A stretch of DNA of 64,000 nucleotides from Bacillus massiliglaciei (GTDB taxonomy: Bacteria; Bacillota; Bacilli; Bacillales; DSM-1321), in NCBI RefSeq assembly GCF_900098925.1, contig NZ_LT622359.1, forward strand, positions 721,887 to 785,886. The letters run 5' to 3'. The position numbers and the translations under genes were made by a program. The notes beneath the pieces were generated by a model, which made no database searches, was not told the DNA's origin, and was given only the letters and a program-made list of their open reading frames with translations. Shown here piece after piece: positions 27,204 through 35,061 of this stretch (positions are counted from its first letter, which is position 1; every line of letters begins with the position of its first letter).

Positions 27204-27761
27204 ATGAAGAATACATATTTAATTGGTTATTTCCCTTTATTTTCTATATTGTTGTTCAGTCTTTCGTTTGCGATTTACGGTGAGTCACAGGTGCTTATAT
27301 GGTTTGATAAATTAGGAGTTTATCAGGGCATGCTTGAGTTCTTTTCTGAAACAGGAATTAAAGTATCTTTATTAATCGTTTTCCTGCTGATTTTCTTTAT
27401 GCTGTTTTCTGCTCTGAAGTTAATTTCAGATACGAATATTGAATTGTCTTTATTGTTTTTTTCAAAGGAATCAGAGGGGAAATCTTTAACGAGCTTCCGA
27501 TTGGGAGCTGTCATTTATGTATTGGGCGGGGCTGTTTGTTTGATGAGTGCTGCCTCCATAATAGGGATGGTCTGTATCTTTCTTTTGACGAATTTGATTG
27601 CCTTTTTTTATTTTGTATATAAGGTGAGCGGCAGTCTTGGTCTGGCGGGGATTGTCGGGGTGATTTTCTTTCATATCTTCTTGTGGTCCGCTTTTCTGTC
27701 TATTGTAACGTATACAGCAGTTAAGCTATACAATGGTTTAATGGCAAGCTTGCCTATATAA
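27204..27761 (+). CDS. yufK: Membrane protein YufK (DUF5366)
   Basis: A 185-residue protein with five to six hydrophobic helices and few charged loops; function unknown. In B. subtilis yufK lies between mrp and a DcuS-type two-component system, close to the arrangement here. The ATG at 27204 has GGAG seven bases before; a GTG directly upstream (27201) is less likely. A hairpin follows at 27762-27793. Confidence 0.75.
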   Translation: MKNTYLIGYFPLFSILLFSLSFAIYGESQVLIWFDKLGVYQGMLEFFSETGIKVSLLIVFLLIFFMLFSALKLISDTNIELSLLFFSKESEGKSLTSFRLGAVIYVLGGAVCLMSAASIIGMVCIFLLTNLIAFFYFVYKVSGSLGLAGIVGVIFFHIFLWSAFLSIVTYTAVKLYNGLMASLPI

Positions 27762-27793
27762 AAACAGTCCGGCTTATGAAAGGAGGACTGTTT
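27762..27793 (+). terminator. Terminator of yufK
   Basis: A 9-bp stem (aaacagtcc / ggactgttt) directly after the stop; short T run. Confidence 0.6.
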
Positions 27794-27811
27794 GAGGTGT
27801 ATGTGCAGGAA

Positions 27812-27943
27812 CAGTATTACTGATTTTCGCTTCAGGGGCTCGCTTTCCGCGGGCGGTCCCGGGAGCTTCCTCGCCGCGGGCTCCTGCGGGATCTCCCATG
27901 GACTCGCTAATACCGCAGGAGTCTCGCTCCTTCCGCTTCAACG
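27812..27943. repeat. GC-rich dispersed Bacillus repeat, full copy
   Basis: A GC-rich block (CGCTTCAGGGGCTCGC..., CTCCTGCGGGATCTCCCATG, CCGCAGGAGTCTCGC, CTTCCGCTTCAACGAT) unlike its AT-rich surroundings. Its internal pairing (CTCCTGCGG with CCGCAGGAG) predicts a long hairpin. It matches my memory of a widespread intergenic repeat in Bacillus genomes. No coding sense. Confidence 0.75.
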
Positions 27944-28001
27944 ATAAAAAGTCACAAATCTTCTATAGATCTCAACAAATTAGTGTTATGAAAGAGGAGA
28001 G

Positions 28002-28051
28002 CAGTATTACTGATTTTCGCTTCAGGGCTCGCTTTCCGCGGGCTCCTGCGG
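28002..28051. repeat. GC-rich dispersed repeat, internally deleted second copy
   Basis: It repeats the first 40 bases of the 27812 copy (CAGTATTACTGATTTTCGCT...) and then jumps from the first CGCGGG to the sequence after the second CGCGGG, so the middle is lost between two short direct repeats. Confidence 0.72.
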
Positions 28052-28073
28052 CTTTCAACAAAGTTAAAGGCTA

Positions 28074-28111
28074 TAAAAAAAAGCAGAACCATAAATGAAT
28101 GAATTCTGCTT
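28074..28111 (-). terminator. Terminator of the class A PBP gene
   Basis: aagcagaa / ttctgctt stem; on the minus strand it ends in eight T residues, 77 bases past the PBP stop. Confidence 0.75.
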
Positions 28112-28187
28112 GTAACCTCAGTATGAATAGCGAAGCTTTCTTTCCTTTGTCCTGCTTATTGCCGGCCGTTAGTGAGAGCAGGCATCT

Positions 28188-30050
28188 TCACTTTGCGGCC
28201 GCTTGGCTGATTTGTTTCCAGGCTGCCATATGCGGAGCGGAGGAGTATATGGACTGAAGGGTCGCTGGTGTGTCCTTTCCCATCCAGACTCCGGTTGTAT
28301 AGTCTTCCGTTAAACCGACAAGCCAAATATCTTTAATGTCATTTGTTGTTCCCGTTTTTCCTCCAATATAGTCTGAAGAATAATAGGCTTTCTTGGCTGT
28401 TCCGGCGACCATTGTTTCATGGAGAAGCACTCTCATTTTGCTCACAGTGTCTTGACTCCAAACCCTCACAGGCTCTTCTTTCCATTCATAAATCGTTTTG
28501 CCTTTCCGGTCTGTGATTTTACGGATCGCATGGGCAGGCTGATATAAACCATTATCGAAAGAGGTGAAAGCATCTGTTAGCTCAAGGGGACTCATCCCAT
28601 AGCGAAATCCCCCAATGCCGGCAGTCAGTCTGTAATCTTCTTCATCTACCATTTTAAATTGGAAAGGCTGAAGATAGCCAAAGCTGGTTTTAACTCCGGT
28701 CCGTTCCAGAAGCCGGATGGCAGGTGTATTATATGAGTTGGCAAATGCCTTTTTAAGTGATACCATGCCGTATACTCCGCCTCCATAGTTTTGGGGGCAG
28801 AATTCTTGTGTACAATAGCGCCCGCCGCTGACAAGCTGGGAAACAGGGGCTTCCGTTTTTTCAAAGTATGGGGCATAATCCAGCAGCGGCTTGATGGCTG
28901 AACCAGGCTGTCTATAGCTTTGGTAAGCACGGTTAAAAGAATTTTTTTTATAATCTTTTCCCCCAATCAAAGAGACAAGCTGGTGCGTATGATGCTGTAT
29001 AACCACTGAAGCACCCTCAATATCTGAGTGCTGCAGCCTGCTCTGTATGGCTTGCTTGGCTGTTGTTTGAAGTCTGATATCCAGTGCAGTATGGATATTG
29101 ACGCCAGAGTTTAATAGCTGGGAAACTTTATCATCCAGCTGCTTTTCAGCGAGATTCCTCTCTTGACTGTTCTTGGAAGCAAGCTGCTTGGATAGGCCCC
29201 CCTTCTGGGCGACCAGTTTTTTAAGCTCATAGTGAACATATGTCACATAATCTGGATATTCATCCTTCTTCTGCTGAAGCTGCAGCACGATTTTCTCTTT
29301 GACCAATTGCGAGTACTCTGATTTGGACAGCTTTCCTTCCTGCTGCATTTGCAAAAGAAGACGTTCTTGCCGCTTCTTGGTCAAATCAAAACGCTTTAAT
29401 GGGTTATACAGTTCAGGGTTATTCGGAATAGCTGCAAGAAAAGCAAGTTCAGCAGGAGTTAATTCCTGGGTCTTCTTGCTAAAGTAAAACTGTGATGCTG
29501 CTTCGATTCCATAAACGCCATTTTGGAAATAAATAGTATTGATATAGAGACTGAGAATTTCCTGTTTGGACAAGACTCTCTCCAGTTGGTAAGCATAAAG
29601 CAGTTCAGACAGCTTCCGATTATATGTTTTTTCTGTATTTAGATAAATATTGCGGGCCAGCTGCTGTGTAATGGTACTGGCGCCCTGTTCAATGGAATCG
29701 CTTTGGGAATTGATAATCAATGCCCGGCTTACAGCTGATAGGTCGATTCCGGCATGGGAGTAGAATTTTCGGTCTTCACTGATGATGAATAGGTCTTTTA
29801 AGAAAGCAGGTATTTCCTGATCCTCAAGCATGATCCGCTTTTGTTCCAGGCTGATCTCGCTGATAACTTGTCCATTCCCGGCAAGGATCTGACTTGTTTC
29901 GGGAAGAGAGAGTGTGGAGGGAGATATTTTCTTATCCAATTGGTCATTCAGGCTGACTGACTGGGACCATTCCTTCAGGGTTAGATATATAAACACGGAT
30001 AAAATGGGAATAAATGTGCCAATCATGAGGAAACCAAGAACCTTACGCAT
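28188..30050 (-). CDS. Class A penicillin-binding protein (PBP2c/2d-type)
   Basis: A 620-residue bifunctional peptidoglycan synthase: one N-terminal membrane helix (5-25), a GT51 glycosyltransferase domain with catalytic E92 (SEDRKFYSHAG) and QGASTITQQLARN (122-134), and a transpeptidase domain with S384-AIK387, S439-Y-N441 and K565-TGT. All catalytic residues are intact. Length and family put it with PbpF/PbpG, the sporulation-linked PBPs of B. subtilis, but I cannot decide which. The ATG follows a weak AAGGAAG site. Confidence 0.88.
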   Translation of the reverse strand: MRKVLGFLMIGTFIPILSVFIYLTLKEWSQSVSLNDQLDKKISPSTLSLPETSQILAGNGQVISEISLEQKRIMLEDQEIPAFLKDLFIISEDRKFYSHAGIDLSAVSRALIINSQSDSIEQGASTITQQLARNIYLNTEKTYNRKLSELLYAYQLERVLSKQEILSLYINTIYFQNGVYGIEAASQFYFSKKTQELTPAELAFLAAIPNNPELYNPLKRFDLTKKRQERLLLQMQQEGKLSKSEYSQLVKEKIVLQLQQKKDEYPDYVTYVHYELKKLVAQKGGLSKQLASKNSQERNLAEKQLDDKVSQLLNSGVNIHTALDIRLQTTAKQAIQSRLQHSDIEGASVVIQHHTHQLVSLIGGKDYKKNSFNRAYQSYRQPGSAIKPLLDYAPYFEKTEAPVSQLVSGGRYCTQEFCPQNYGGGVYGMVSLKKAFANSYNTPAIRLLERTGVKTSFGYLQPFQFKMVDEEDYRLTAGIGGFRYGMSPLELTDAFTSFDNGLYQPAHAIRKITDRKGKTIYEWKEEPVRVWSQDTVSKMRVLLHETMVAGTAKKAYYSSDYIGGKTGTTNDIKDIWLVGLTEDYTTGVWMGKDTPATLQSIYSSAPHMAAWKQISQAAAK

Positions 30051-30286
30051 AGTCCAACTTCCTTACTAATATATTTTTAATATGTGTGAATACATTCTAT
30101 GATAAAACTTTTGACATATGAACCTATCATAATTCAAAATCACATCCATATAAAGGAATATTTTCATGGTTAAAAGGTCCTTGTTTTTTAAAAAAGATGA
30201 CTATGAATTTTAAATATTCTGTTATAATAAAAAGCACTTAATTAAAGATTTTCCAACATGAATTTAATCGAAATGGAGGGAGAAAG

Positions 30287-30907
30287 ATGACAGAAGGACA
30301 GTATTTGTTCATTGATTTTGAATTTACGATGCCAGAAGGAAAAGCCAATCCGGCTGGTTTTTATCCTGAAATCATTGAAGTTGGCTATGTACTGGTCAAA
30401 GGCGAGACGGTGATCGAACAGTTTTCCTCCTTTGTTGCTCCATCGGCCTTTCCATCCTTGAGCGAGCGGTGTAAAAAATTTTTGAACATATCCCAAGCAC
30501 AGGTTGAACAGGGAATACCGCTTGAAGAGCTTGTCGCCGTGCTGAGCAAACATGATCACAATGGCAAAACAGCGATCGTTACATGGGGAAATATGGATAT
30601 GAAAGTTTTGAAGAAGAATTGTTATAAAGCCGGCTTGGAATTCCCGTTCAAAGGAAAGCAAATTGATTTGTGTATGGAATACAAACGCTTTTTTGGGGAT
30701 CAAAATCAAACGGGCTTATGGAAAGCGGTACAGGCCTATGGGAAAGAGGGGACAGGCAAGCATCACCGGGCGCTTGATGATGCGCTGACCACCTATAATA
30801 TATTCAAACTGGTGGAAAAGGATAAAAGCTATATGGAGAATTATGAACCGACTACTATTGGGGATCGGGTCGATTTATCAAAGGTGATGAACCAGCTGGT
30901 TCTATAA
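30287..30907 (+). CDS. kapD: 3'-5' exonuclease-fold sporulation inhibitor KapD
   Basis: A 206-residue DEDDh exonuclease-fold protein: FIDFEFTMPEG supplies the first D and E, TWGNMDMKVL the middle D, and HHRALDDALTTYNIF the closing H and D. In B. subtilis KapD inhibits the KinA sporulation pathway. It starts with ATG after GGAGGGAG. It converges on kapB with a shared hairpin between them; the B. subtilis genes are also near each other. Confidence 0.9.
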   Translation: MTEGQYLFIDFEFTMPEGKANPAGFYPEIIEVGYVLVKGETVIEQFSSFVAPSAFPSLSERCKKFLNISQAQVEQGIPLEELVAVLSKHDHNGKTAIVTWGNMDMKVLKKNCYKAGLEFPFKGKQIDLCMEYKRFFGDQNQTGLWKAVQAYGKEGTGKHHRALDDALTTYNIFKLVEKDKSYMENYEPTTIGDRVDLSKVMNQLVL

Positions 30908-30940
30908 AAGCCAAATCATGATGGATGATTTGGCTTTTAT
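30906..30940. terminator. Bidirectional terminator kapD/kapB
   Basis: A perfect 14-bp stem (aaaagccaaatcat / atgatttggctttt) with a five-base loop, starting at the kapD stop codon. Confidence 0.88.
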
Positions 30941-30947
30941 CATGGAA

Positions 30948-31334
30948 TTATTTAAAGTAATCTTTCTCTAATTCTTCGATTTGCCTGAGACTCATTTGGT
31001 TCCACTCTGTGTCCTCAGCCGTCAGTTTTCCTTTCATTTTTGCAACGGCAGCTTTCAATGATTCTTCGTATTCTGGTATCTCTTCTGTGTATGGTTTAAC
31101 CATGTTTAGAGGGACGTTTGTTTGTTCTCGATAAGCCAGAGCACGTCTTTGATGAAACATGGATACATCCGTCTGTTTAGGATTGTGCAGATCTCCCTGC
31201 ATGGGATGATTGATGACAGCGAGAATCTTCACCAGGTAGGCAGAAGGTTTGATGGCTGTTACTTCGCCGATATATTTCCCCGTTTTATAAAATGCCTGGA
31301 CTGTTTGGCCGATTTGAATCGTTTCTTCTGACAT
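30948..31334 (-). CDS. kapB: Kinase-associated protein KapB
   Basis: A 128-residue KapB-family protein. KTGKYIGEVTAIKPSAYLVK folds as a small barrel, and HPMQGDLHNPKQ and FHQRRALAYREQTNVP match the family closely. In B. subtilis KapB (called a lipoprotein) supports the KinB sporulation pathway; here there is no signal peptide or lipobox cysteine, so the protein should be cytoplasmic. kinB, its usual partner, is not in the window. The ATG has AAAGGTGG upstream. Confidence 0.88.
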   Translation of the reverse strand: MSEETIQIGQTVQAFYKTGKYIGEVTAIKPSAYLVKILAVINHPMQGDLHNPKQTDVSMFHQRRALAYREQTNVPLNMVKPYTEEIPEYEESLKAAVAKMKGKLTAEDTEWNQMSLRQIEELEKDYFK

Positions 31335-31507
31335 ATGTATTCCACCTTTCTATTTATGTCCATCATACATAAGCTTGCAGGAATTTTACAATAAACCAGC
31401 CTGATTTCCAAAAGATGATTTTTAAAGGGAAATCGTGTAAAGTGTCAAATGTAGGTTAACAATGATGAAGTAACAATTATGGTGAAAAGGAAAGGCAGGT
31501 TAGTCAA

Positions 31508-32098
31508 ATGACAAATTATCCGCAATTATCGGCTGCAGTGGCTGAAAATGAAAAAGCTGTCATCATGCAGACAACAATGGGGGATATTCATATTAAATTG
31601 TTCCCTGAAATCGCTCCTAAAGCAGTAGAAAATTTTCTTACACATGCTGAAAATGGCTATTATGAAGGAATCATTTTCCACCGAGTCATTCAGGACTTTA
31701 TGATTCAGGGCGGAGATCCTCAAGGAACCGGAATGGGAGGACAAAGCATTTGGGGAGCACCTTTTGAAGATGAATTCTCTATGCATGCTTTTAATCTAAG
31801 AGGTGCCCTTTCCATGGCAAACGCAGGCCCTGGAACAAATAGCAGCCAGTTCTTTATCGTACAGGCACCCCATGTTGATGTCCGGATGGGTGAACAAATG
31901 AAACAGGCTGGCTATCCTGAAGATATCATAAAAGCTTATATGGAAAAAGGCGGCACACCTTGGCTTGATCATAAACATACAGTATTCGGACAAGTAGTTG
32001 AGGGGCTGGACGTTGTTGATAAAATTGCTAATGCAGAAACAGCAGCTGGTGACAGACCCGCCGAGGATATTGTTATTAAAGGGATTAAATTGGTATAA
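31508..32098 (+). CDS. Cyclophilin-type peptidyl-prolyl isomerase
   Basis: A 196-residue cytoplasmic cyclophilin catalysing cis/trans isomerisation at proline. It has the core [15 protein letters not shown], the FEDEF and [17 protein letters not shown] motifs and a C-terminal [14 protein letters not shown]. About 35 residues ([16 protein letters not shown]...) are inserted before that last motif compared with short PpiB proteins, a form common in bacilli. It is monocistronic with a terminator at 32102-32129. Confidence 0.9.
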   Translation: MTNYPQLSAAVAENEKAVIMQTTMGDIHIKLFPEIAPKAVENFLTHAENGYYEGIIFHRVIQDFMIQGGDPQGTGMGGQSIWGAPFEDEFSMHAFNLRGALSMANAGPGTNSSQFFIVQAPHVDVRMGEQMKQAGYPEDIIKAYMEKGGTPWLDHKHTVFGQVVEGLDVVDKIANAETAAGDRPAEDIVIKGIKLV

Positions 32099-32101
32099 GA
32101 A

Positions 32102-32129
32102 GAAGGAAGGCAATCGCCTTTCTTTTTTT
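32102..32129 (+). terminator. Terminator of the cyclophilin gene
   Basis: ggaaggc / gcctttc stem, loop aatc, followed by seven T residues. Confidence 0.82.
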
Positions 32130-32209
32130 ATTGCCTGATTTTCTAGTCTCTTGTTATCTGAATTGTTATAATAATGGAAATGGCAAGTAAAAGGGGGGAC
32201 GTGCTGAAT

Positions 32210-32428
32210 ATGGCTTATCAGGCTAATTTGGCTTTATTTCTATATTTTCCTGAAGATAAAACAGAGTATATTCCCGCCGCAATCACCTGCATCATCTTTC
32301 TGCTTGCTGCAGTGGTGACAATGAAGCTGATTATGAATTATTCAAAAAAAGAAGAGCAAAAAACCAAACTAATAGAAGAACAGATCAATAAAAGATACCG
32401 TCATCAAAGAAAAAAACGCCATGAATAA
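32210..32428 (+). CDS. Small single-helix membrane protein
   Basis: A 72-residue protein I do not recognise: a short N-terminal stretch, one membrane helix (about residues 22-43) and a strongly basic tail (KSKK..., RYRHQRKKRHE) that should face the cytoplasm. The ATG at 32210 has a run of AAAGGGGGG 11 bases upstream; the frame is open from 32174 but that ATG overlaps a TATAAT-like promoter element. It stands alone before the sensor kinase. Confidence 0.55.
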   Translation: MAYQANLALFLYFPEDKTEYIPAAITCIIFLLAAVVTMKLIMNYSKKEEQKTKLIEEQINKRYRHQRKKRHE

Positions 32429-32627
32429 ACTTCGATTGGATGTTTACAGCTTTATTAGCTAAAAACAATTTTCAAAGTCAGTAATCCAGATTAGGAAACA
32501 GTAGAGAGTCAGCATACTTTCAAAGCAGGCAAGACAGGAAACGCTTTCTGTATGCGCTTCCTTTTGAACTCTGCGATAAATGTATGCTTTTTAGAAAGGT
32601 TATATGGAAAACGGGGGAACCCATTGG

Positions 32628-34259
32628 ATGAAAGCGAAACAGAACCGAAAACTATCACTTCGGCATAAAATCTTAGGGCTGGTCATGACATTAAGTCTGC
32701 TCCTGATCATATTGTTAACTGCTTTTTATGCTTATATGGAAAGTCAGCAAATCAAGGAAGATAAGGGGAGGCTTGCCTTAGAAATATCCAAAACCGTCTC
32801 TTTTATGCCGACTGTTATTCAAGCGTTTGACAGTGAGAACCCATCAGCTGAAATTCAGCCTCTTGCAGATAAAATCCGAAAGGAAACAGGAGCCGAATTT
32901 ATTGTGGTTGGAAATCTGGATGGAGTTCGTTATTCACATCCGGATCAAACTCAAATTGGGAAAAAAATGATGGGCGGTGACAATGACCGGGCTTTTGCCG
33001 GTACTTATTATATATCTGAGGCTCAAGGATCGCTCGGTCTTTCCTTAAGAGGAAAATCTCCCATTTTTGATAAAGAAGGAAAGGTGATCGGCATCGTGTC
33101 GGCCGGATTTCTTGTGGAAAAGGTGAACGGCCAAATTATGAAGGATCTATCGAGAGAGCTTTTATTTTCAGCAGCAGCAGTTCTTCTTTCCTTCATCGGC
33201 AGTGCTCTTCTTGCGAGGAACATTAGAAAGGAAACAATGGGACTGGAACCGTATGAAATTGCCAATCTATATCTAGAGAAAAGAGCGGTACTGCATTCCG
33301 TAAAGGAAGGGATCATTTCTATTGACGCAGGAGGAATGATTACCAGTATGAATATGCCTGCTAAAAGACTGCTTGGCATTCATGAACGGGTGCGCAGTTT
33401 GAAGGTGGATGGCCTGTTTCCATCCGGTTTATTATATGAAGTATTGAAAACGGGGAATCAAAAGGCCGATCAGGAATTGGTTTGGAAAGATAAAACGATT
33501 ATCGTAAACGGCACACCTATATATGGAGAAGGCAAGATCCAGGGGGTGGTTGCCTCCTTTCGGGATAAGACAGAGCTTGAACACATGGTGAATACCCTTT
33601 CTGAGGTAAGGATGCATTCAGAGGATTTAAGAGCTCAAAACCATGAATTTAAAAATAAACTGTATGTGCTTTCAGGACTGCTCCAGCTGGGGGAATATGA
33701 GGAAGCTATTTCCATGATTCAGCATGAAACGGAGGAACTGCAGCATATAAATGAAATTTTGTTTGAGCAGATAAGAGACCGAAAAATCCAAGCCATTTTA
33801 TTAGGTAAATTCGGTAAGGCATCTGAGAAAAAAGTAAATTTTGAAATGGATGCCGAGAGTTTTTTAGAAGAGCTTCCCGCCCATATATCCATTAGCCAGC
33901 TTATCCTTATTCTTGGAAATCTGATTGACAATGCATTTGAGGCAGTAACAGAAAAAGAGGAGCCGCATGTCACATTTTTTGCAACAGATATCGGTGAAGA
34001 CATCATTTTTGAGGTGAGTGATAATGGGCATGGAATATCTGATGAAGAGAAAAGCTCCATATTTCTAAAAGGATTCTCTTCCAGGGATAAAGAAAGTCCC
34101 AGTGGATATGGTCTCTTTAATGCAAATAAAGCTGTACGGGAACTGAAGGGCGTTATTGAAGTGCAAAGCTCTCAAAATGATGGGACAGTCTTTACCGTAT
34201 ATCTGCCGAAAAAGATGGGGAGGGGAATGGATGAAGAGAATCAGAGCAGTGATCGCTGA
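32628..34259 (+). CDS. citS: Sensor histidine kinase of the DcuS/CitA family (CitS/MalK-like)
   Basis: A 543-residue membrane sensor kinase: helix at about 15-38, an extracellular PAS-like domain (40-170, with VRYSHPDQTQIGKKMMGGDN and GSLGLSLRGKSPIFD), a second helix (175-195), a cytoplasmic PAS, the phospho-acceptor histidine in QNHEFKNKLYVLSGLLQL, and an ATPase domain (LGNLIDNAFEAV, DNGHGISDE, GYGLFNANKAV). The family senses citrate or C4-dicarboxylates. I favour CitS because a CitMHS transporter follows. The start is 32628 (GGGGGA ten bases before) or 32604; both have sites. It overlaps the regulator by 29 bases. Confidence 0.8.
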   Translation: MKAKQNRKLSLRHKILGLVMTLSLLLIILLTAFYAYMESQQIKEDKGRLALEISKTVSFMPTVIQAFDSENPSAEIQPLADKIRKETGAEFIVVGNLDGVRYSHPDQTQIGKKMMGGDNDRAFAGTYYISEAQGSLGLSLRGKSPIFDKEGKVIGIVSAGFLVEKVNGQIMKDLSRELLFSAAAVLLSFIGSALLARNIRKETMGLEPYEIANLYLEKRAVLHSVKEGIISIDAGGMITSMNMPAKRLLGIHERVRSLKVDGLFPSGLLYEVLKTGNQKADQELVWKDKTIIVNGTPIYGEGKIQGVVASFRDKTELEHMVNTLSEVRMHSEDLRAQNHEFKNKLYVLSGLLQLGEYEEAISMIQHETEELQHINEILFEQIRDRKIQAILLGKFGKASEKKVNFEMDAESFLEELPAHISISQLILILGNLIDNAFEAVTEKEEPHVTFFATDIGEDIIFEVSDNGHGISDEEKSSIFLKGFSSRDKESPSGYGLFNANKAVRELKGVIEVQSSQNDGTVFTVYLPKKMGRGMDEENQSSDR

Positions 34260-34923
34260 GGATGATTTTCGTGTGGCCGGCCTTCATGAGAAGTTTTTAG
34301 GAAGATTCGGGGAGATTGAAGTAGTAGCTAAATCACTGACAGCCAAGGAAACCTTGGAAGTGCTGGAAAAGGAAAGGGCTGATCTGCTGCTTTTAGATGT
34401 ATATATGCCGGATGAGCTTGGATCTGATCTTCTTCCTGTTTTAAGAGAAAGGTTTGAAGAACTGGATATTATTATGATTACAGCGGCTGCTGATAAAAAG
34501 GTTCTTTCTAAAGCATTAGGATATGGAGTGGAAAATTTTTTGATTAAACCTGTATCCATCGAAACGTTCAATCAGGCTATACAGGATTATTTGAATAAGA
34601 AAAGGCTGTTGAGTTCTTCTAAAGAACTCAACCAGCAATTTGTGGATGATTTATTTAATCATGCTCCCAAAATGAAAGAAAGGGAGAAAGAGCTGCCGAA
34701 AGGAATTGATCCAATTACGTTGAAAAAGGTAATAAAGGTGTTGGAACAAACAGCGGGAGGCTTATCTGCCGAACAGGCAGGAGCCCTGATAGGAGCCTCG
34801 AGAACAACCGCCAGACGATACTTGGAATACCTGATATCTGTACAGTTATGCAAGGCAGAAGTAGAGTATGGAATCGGACGTCCTGAACGTAAATATATGA
34901 AAAGAACTTCTGTAGAGGCGTGA
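34231..34923 (+). CDS. citT: Response regulator, CitB/DcuR family (CitT/MalR-like)
   Basis: A 230-residue regulator. The receiver domain (1-125) carries the acidic pair in VIAEDDFRV, the phospho-acceptor aspartate in LLLLDVYMP and the lysine in ENFLIKPV. The C-terminal helix-turn-helix (AEQAGALIGASRTTARRYLEYL) is of the DcuR/CitT type. It starts inside the kinase gene with GGGGAGGGG before the ATG. A hairpin over its stop codon precedes the transporter, so citM is separately promoted and probably its target. Confidence 0.82.
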   Translation: MKRIRAVIAEDDFRVAGLHEKFLGRFGEIEVVAKSLTAKETLEVLEKERADLLLLDVYMPDELGSDLLPVLRERFEELDIIMITAAADKKVLSKALGYGVENFLIKPVSIETFNQAIQDYLNKKRLLSSSKELNQQFVDDLFNHAPKMKEREKELPKGIDPITLKKVIKVLEQTAGGLSAEQAGALIGASRTTARRYLEYLISVQLCKAEVEYGIGRPERKYMKRTSVEA

Positions 34924-34941
34924 AGTAACACGCTTCTTTTT
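34915..34941 (+). terminator. Terminator overlapping the regulator stop codon
   Basis: gaggcgtg / cacgcttc stem with loop aagtaa, then five T residues. Confidence 0.78.
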
Positions 34942-34991
34942 ATGTGAACAAAATAAACAAAAGATGCAAAATGGTTTTTAAAACGTTTATT

Positions 34992-35005
34992 TTGAAAACG
35001 CTTAC
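34992..35005 (+). promoter_or_regulatory. cre (CcpA) operator over the citM promoter
   Basis: TGAAAACGCTTACA fits the CcpA consensus (TGWAANCGNTNWCA) at every position. A weaker relative (TTTTAAAACGTTTA) lies at 34976-34989. Confidence 0.8.
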
Positions 35006-35028
35006 AAATACATTCAATTCATGTAAAA
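35000..35028 (+). promoter_or_regulatory. Candidate promoter of citM
   Basis: CTTACA (35000-35005) and TAAAAT (35023-35028) with a 17-base spacer. The -35 lies inside the cre site, so CcpA binding would block polymerase. The poor -35 fits a promoter needing an activator. Confidence 0.55.
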
Positions 35029-35061
35029 TCCAAGTAACAGATTGAAATAGGAGGGATTTAC

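Noticed and set aside
30111-30133. TTGACA/CATAAT as a promoter for kapD
   Set aside because: Spacing is only 11 bases, so the elements do not form a sigma-A promoter.
32536-32549. cre-like AGGAAACGCTTTCT before the sensor kinase
   Set aside because: Three mismatches to the CcpA consensus; weaker than chance would require for a call.
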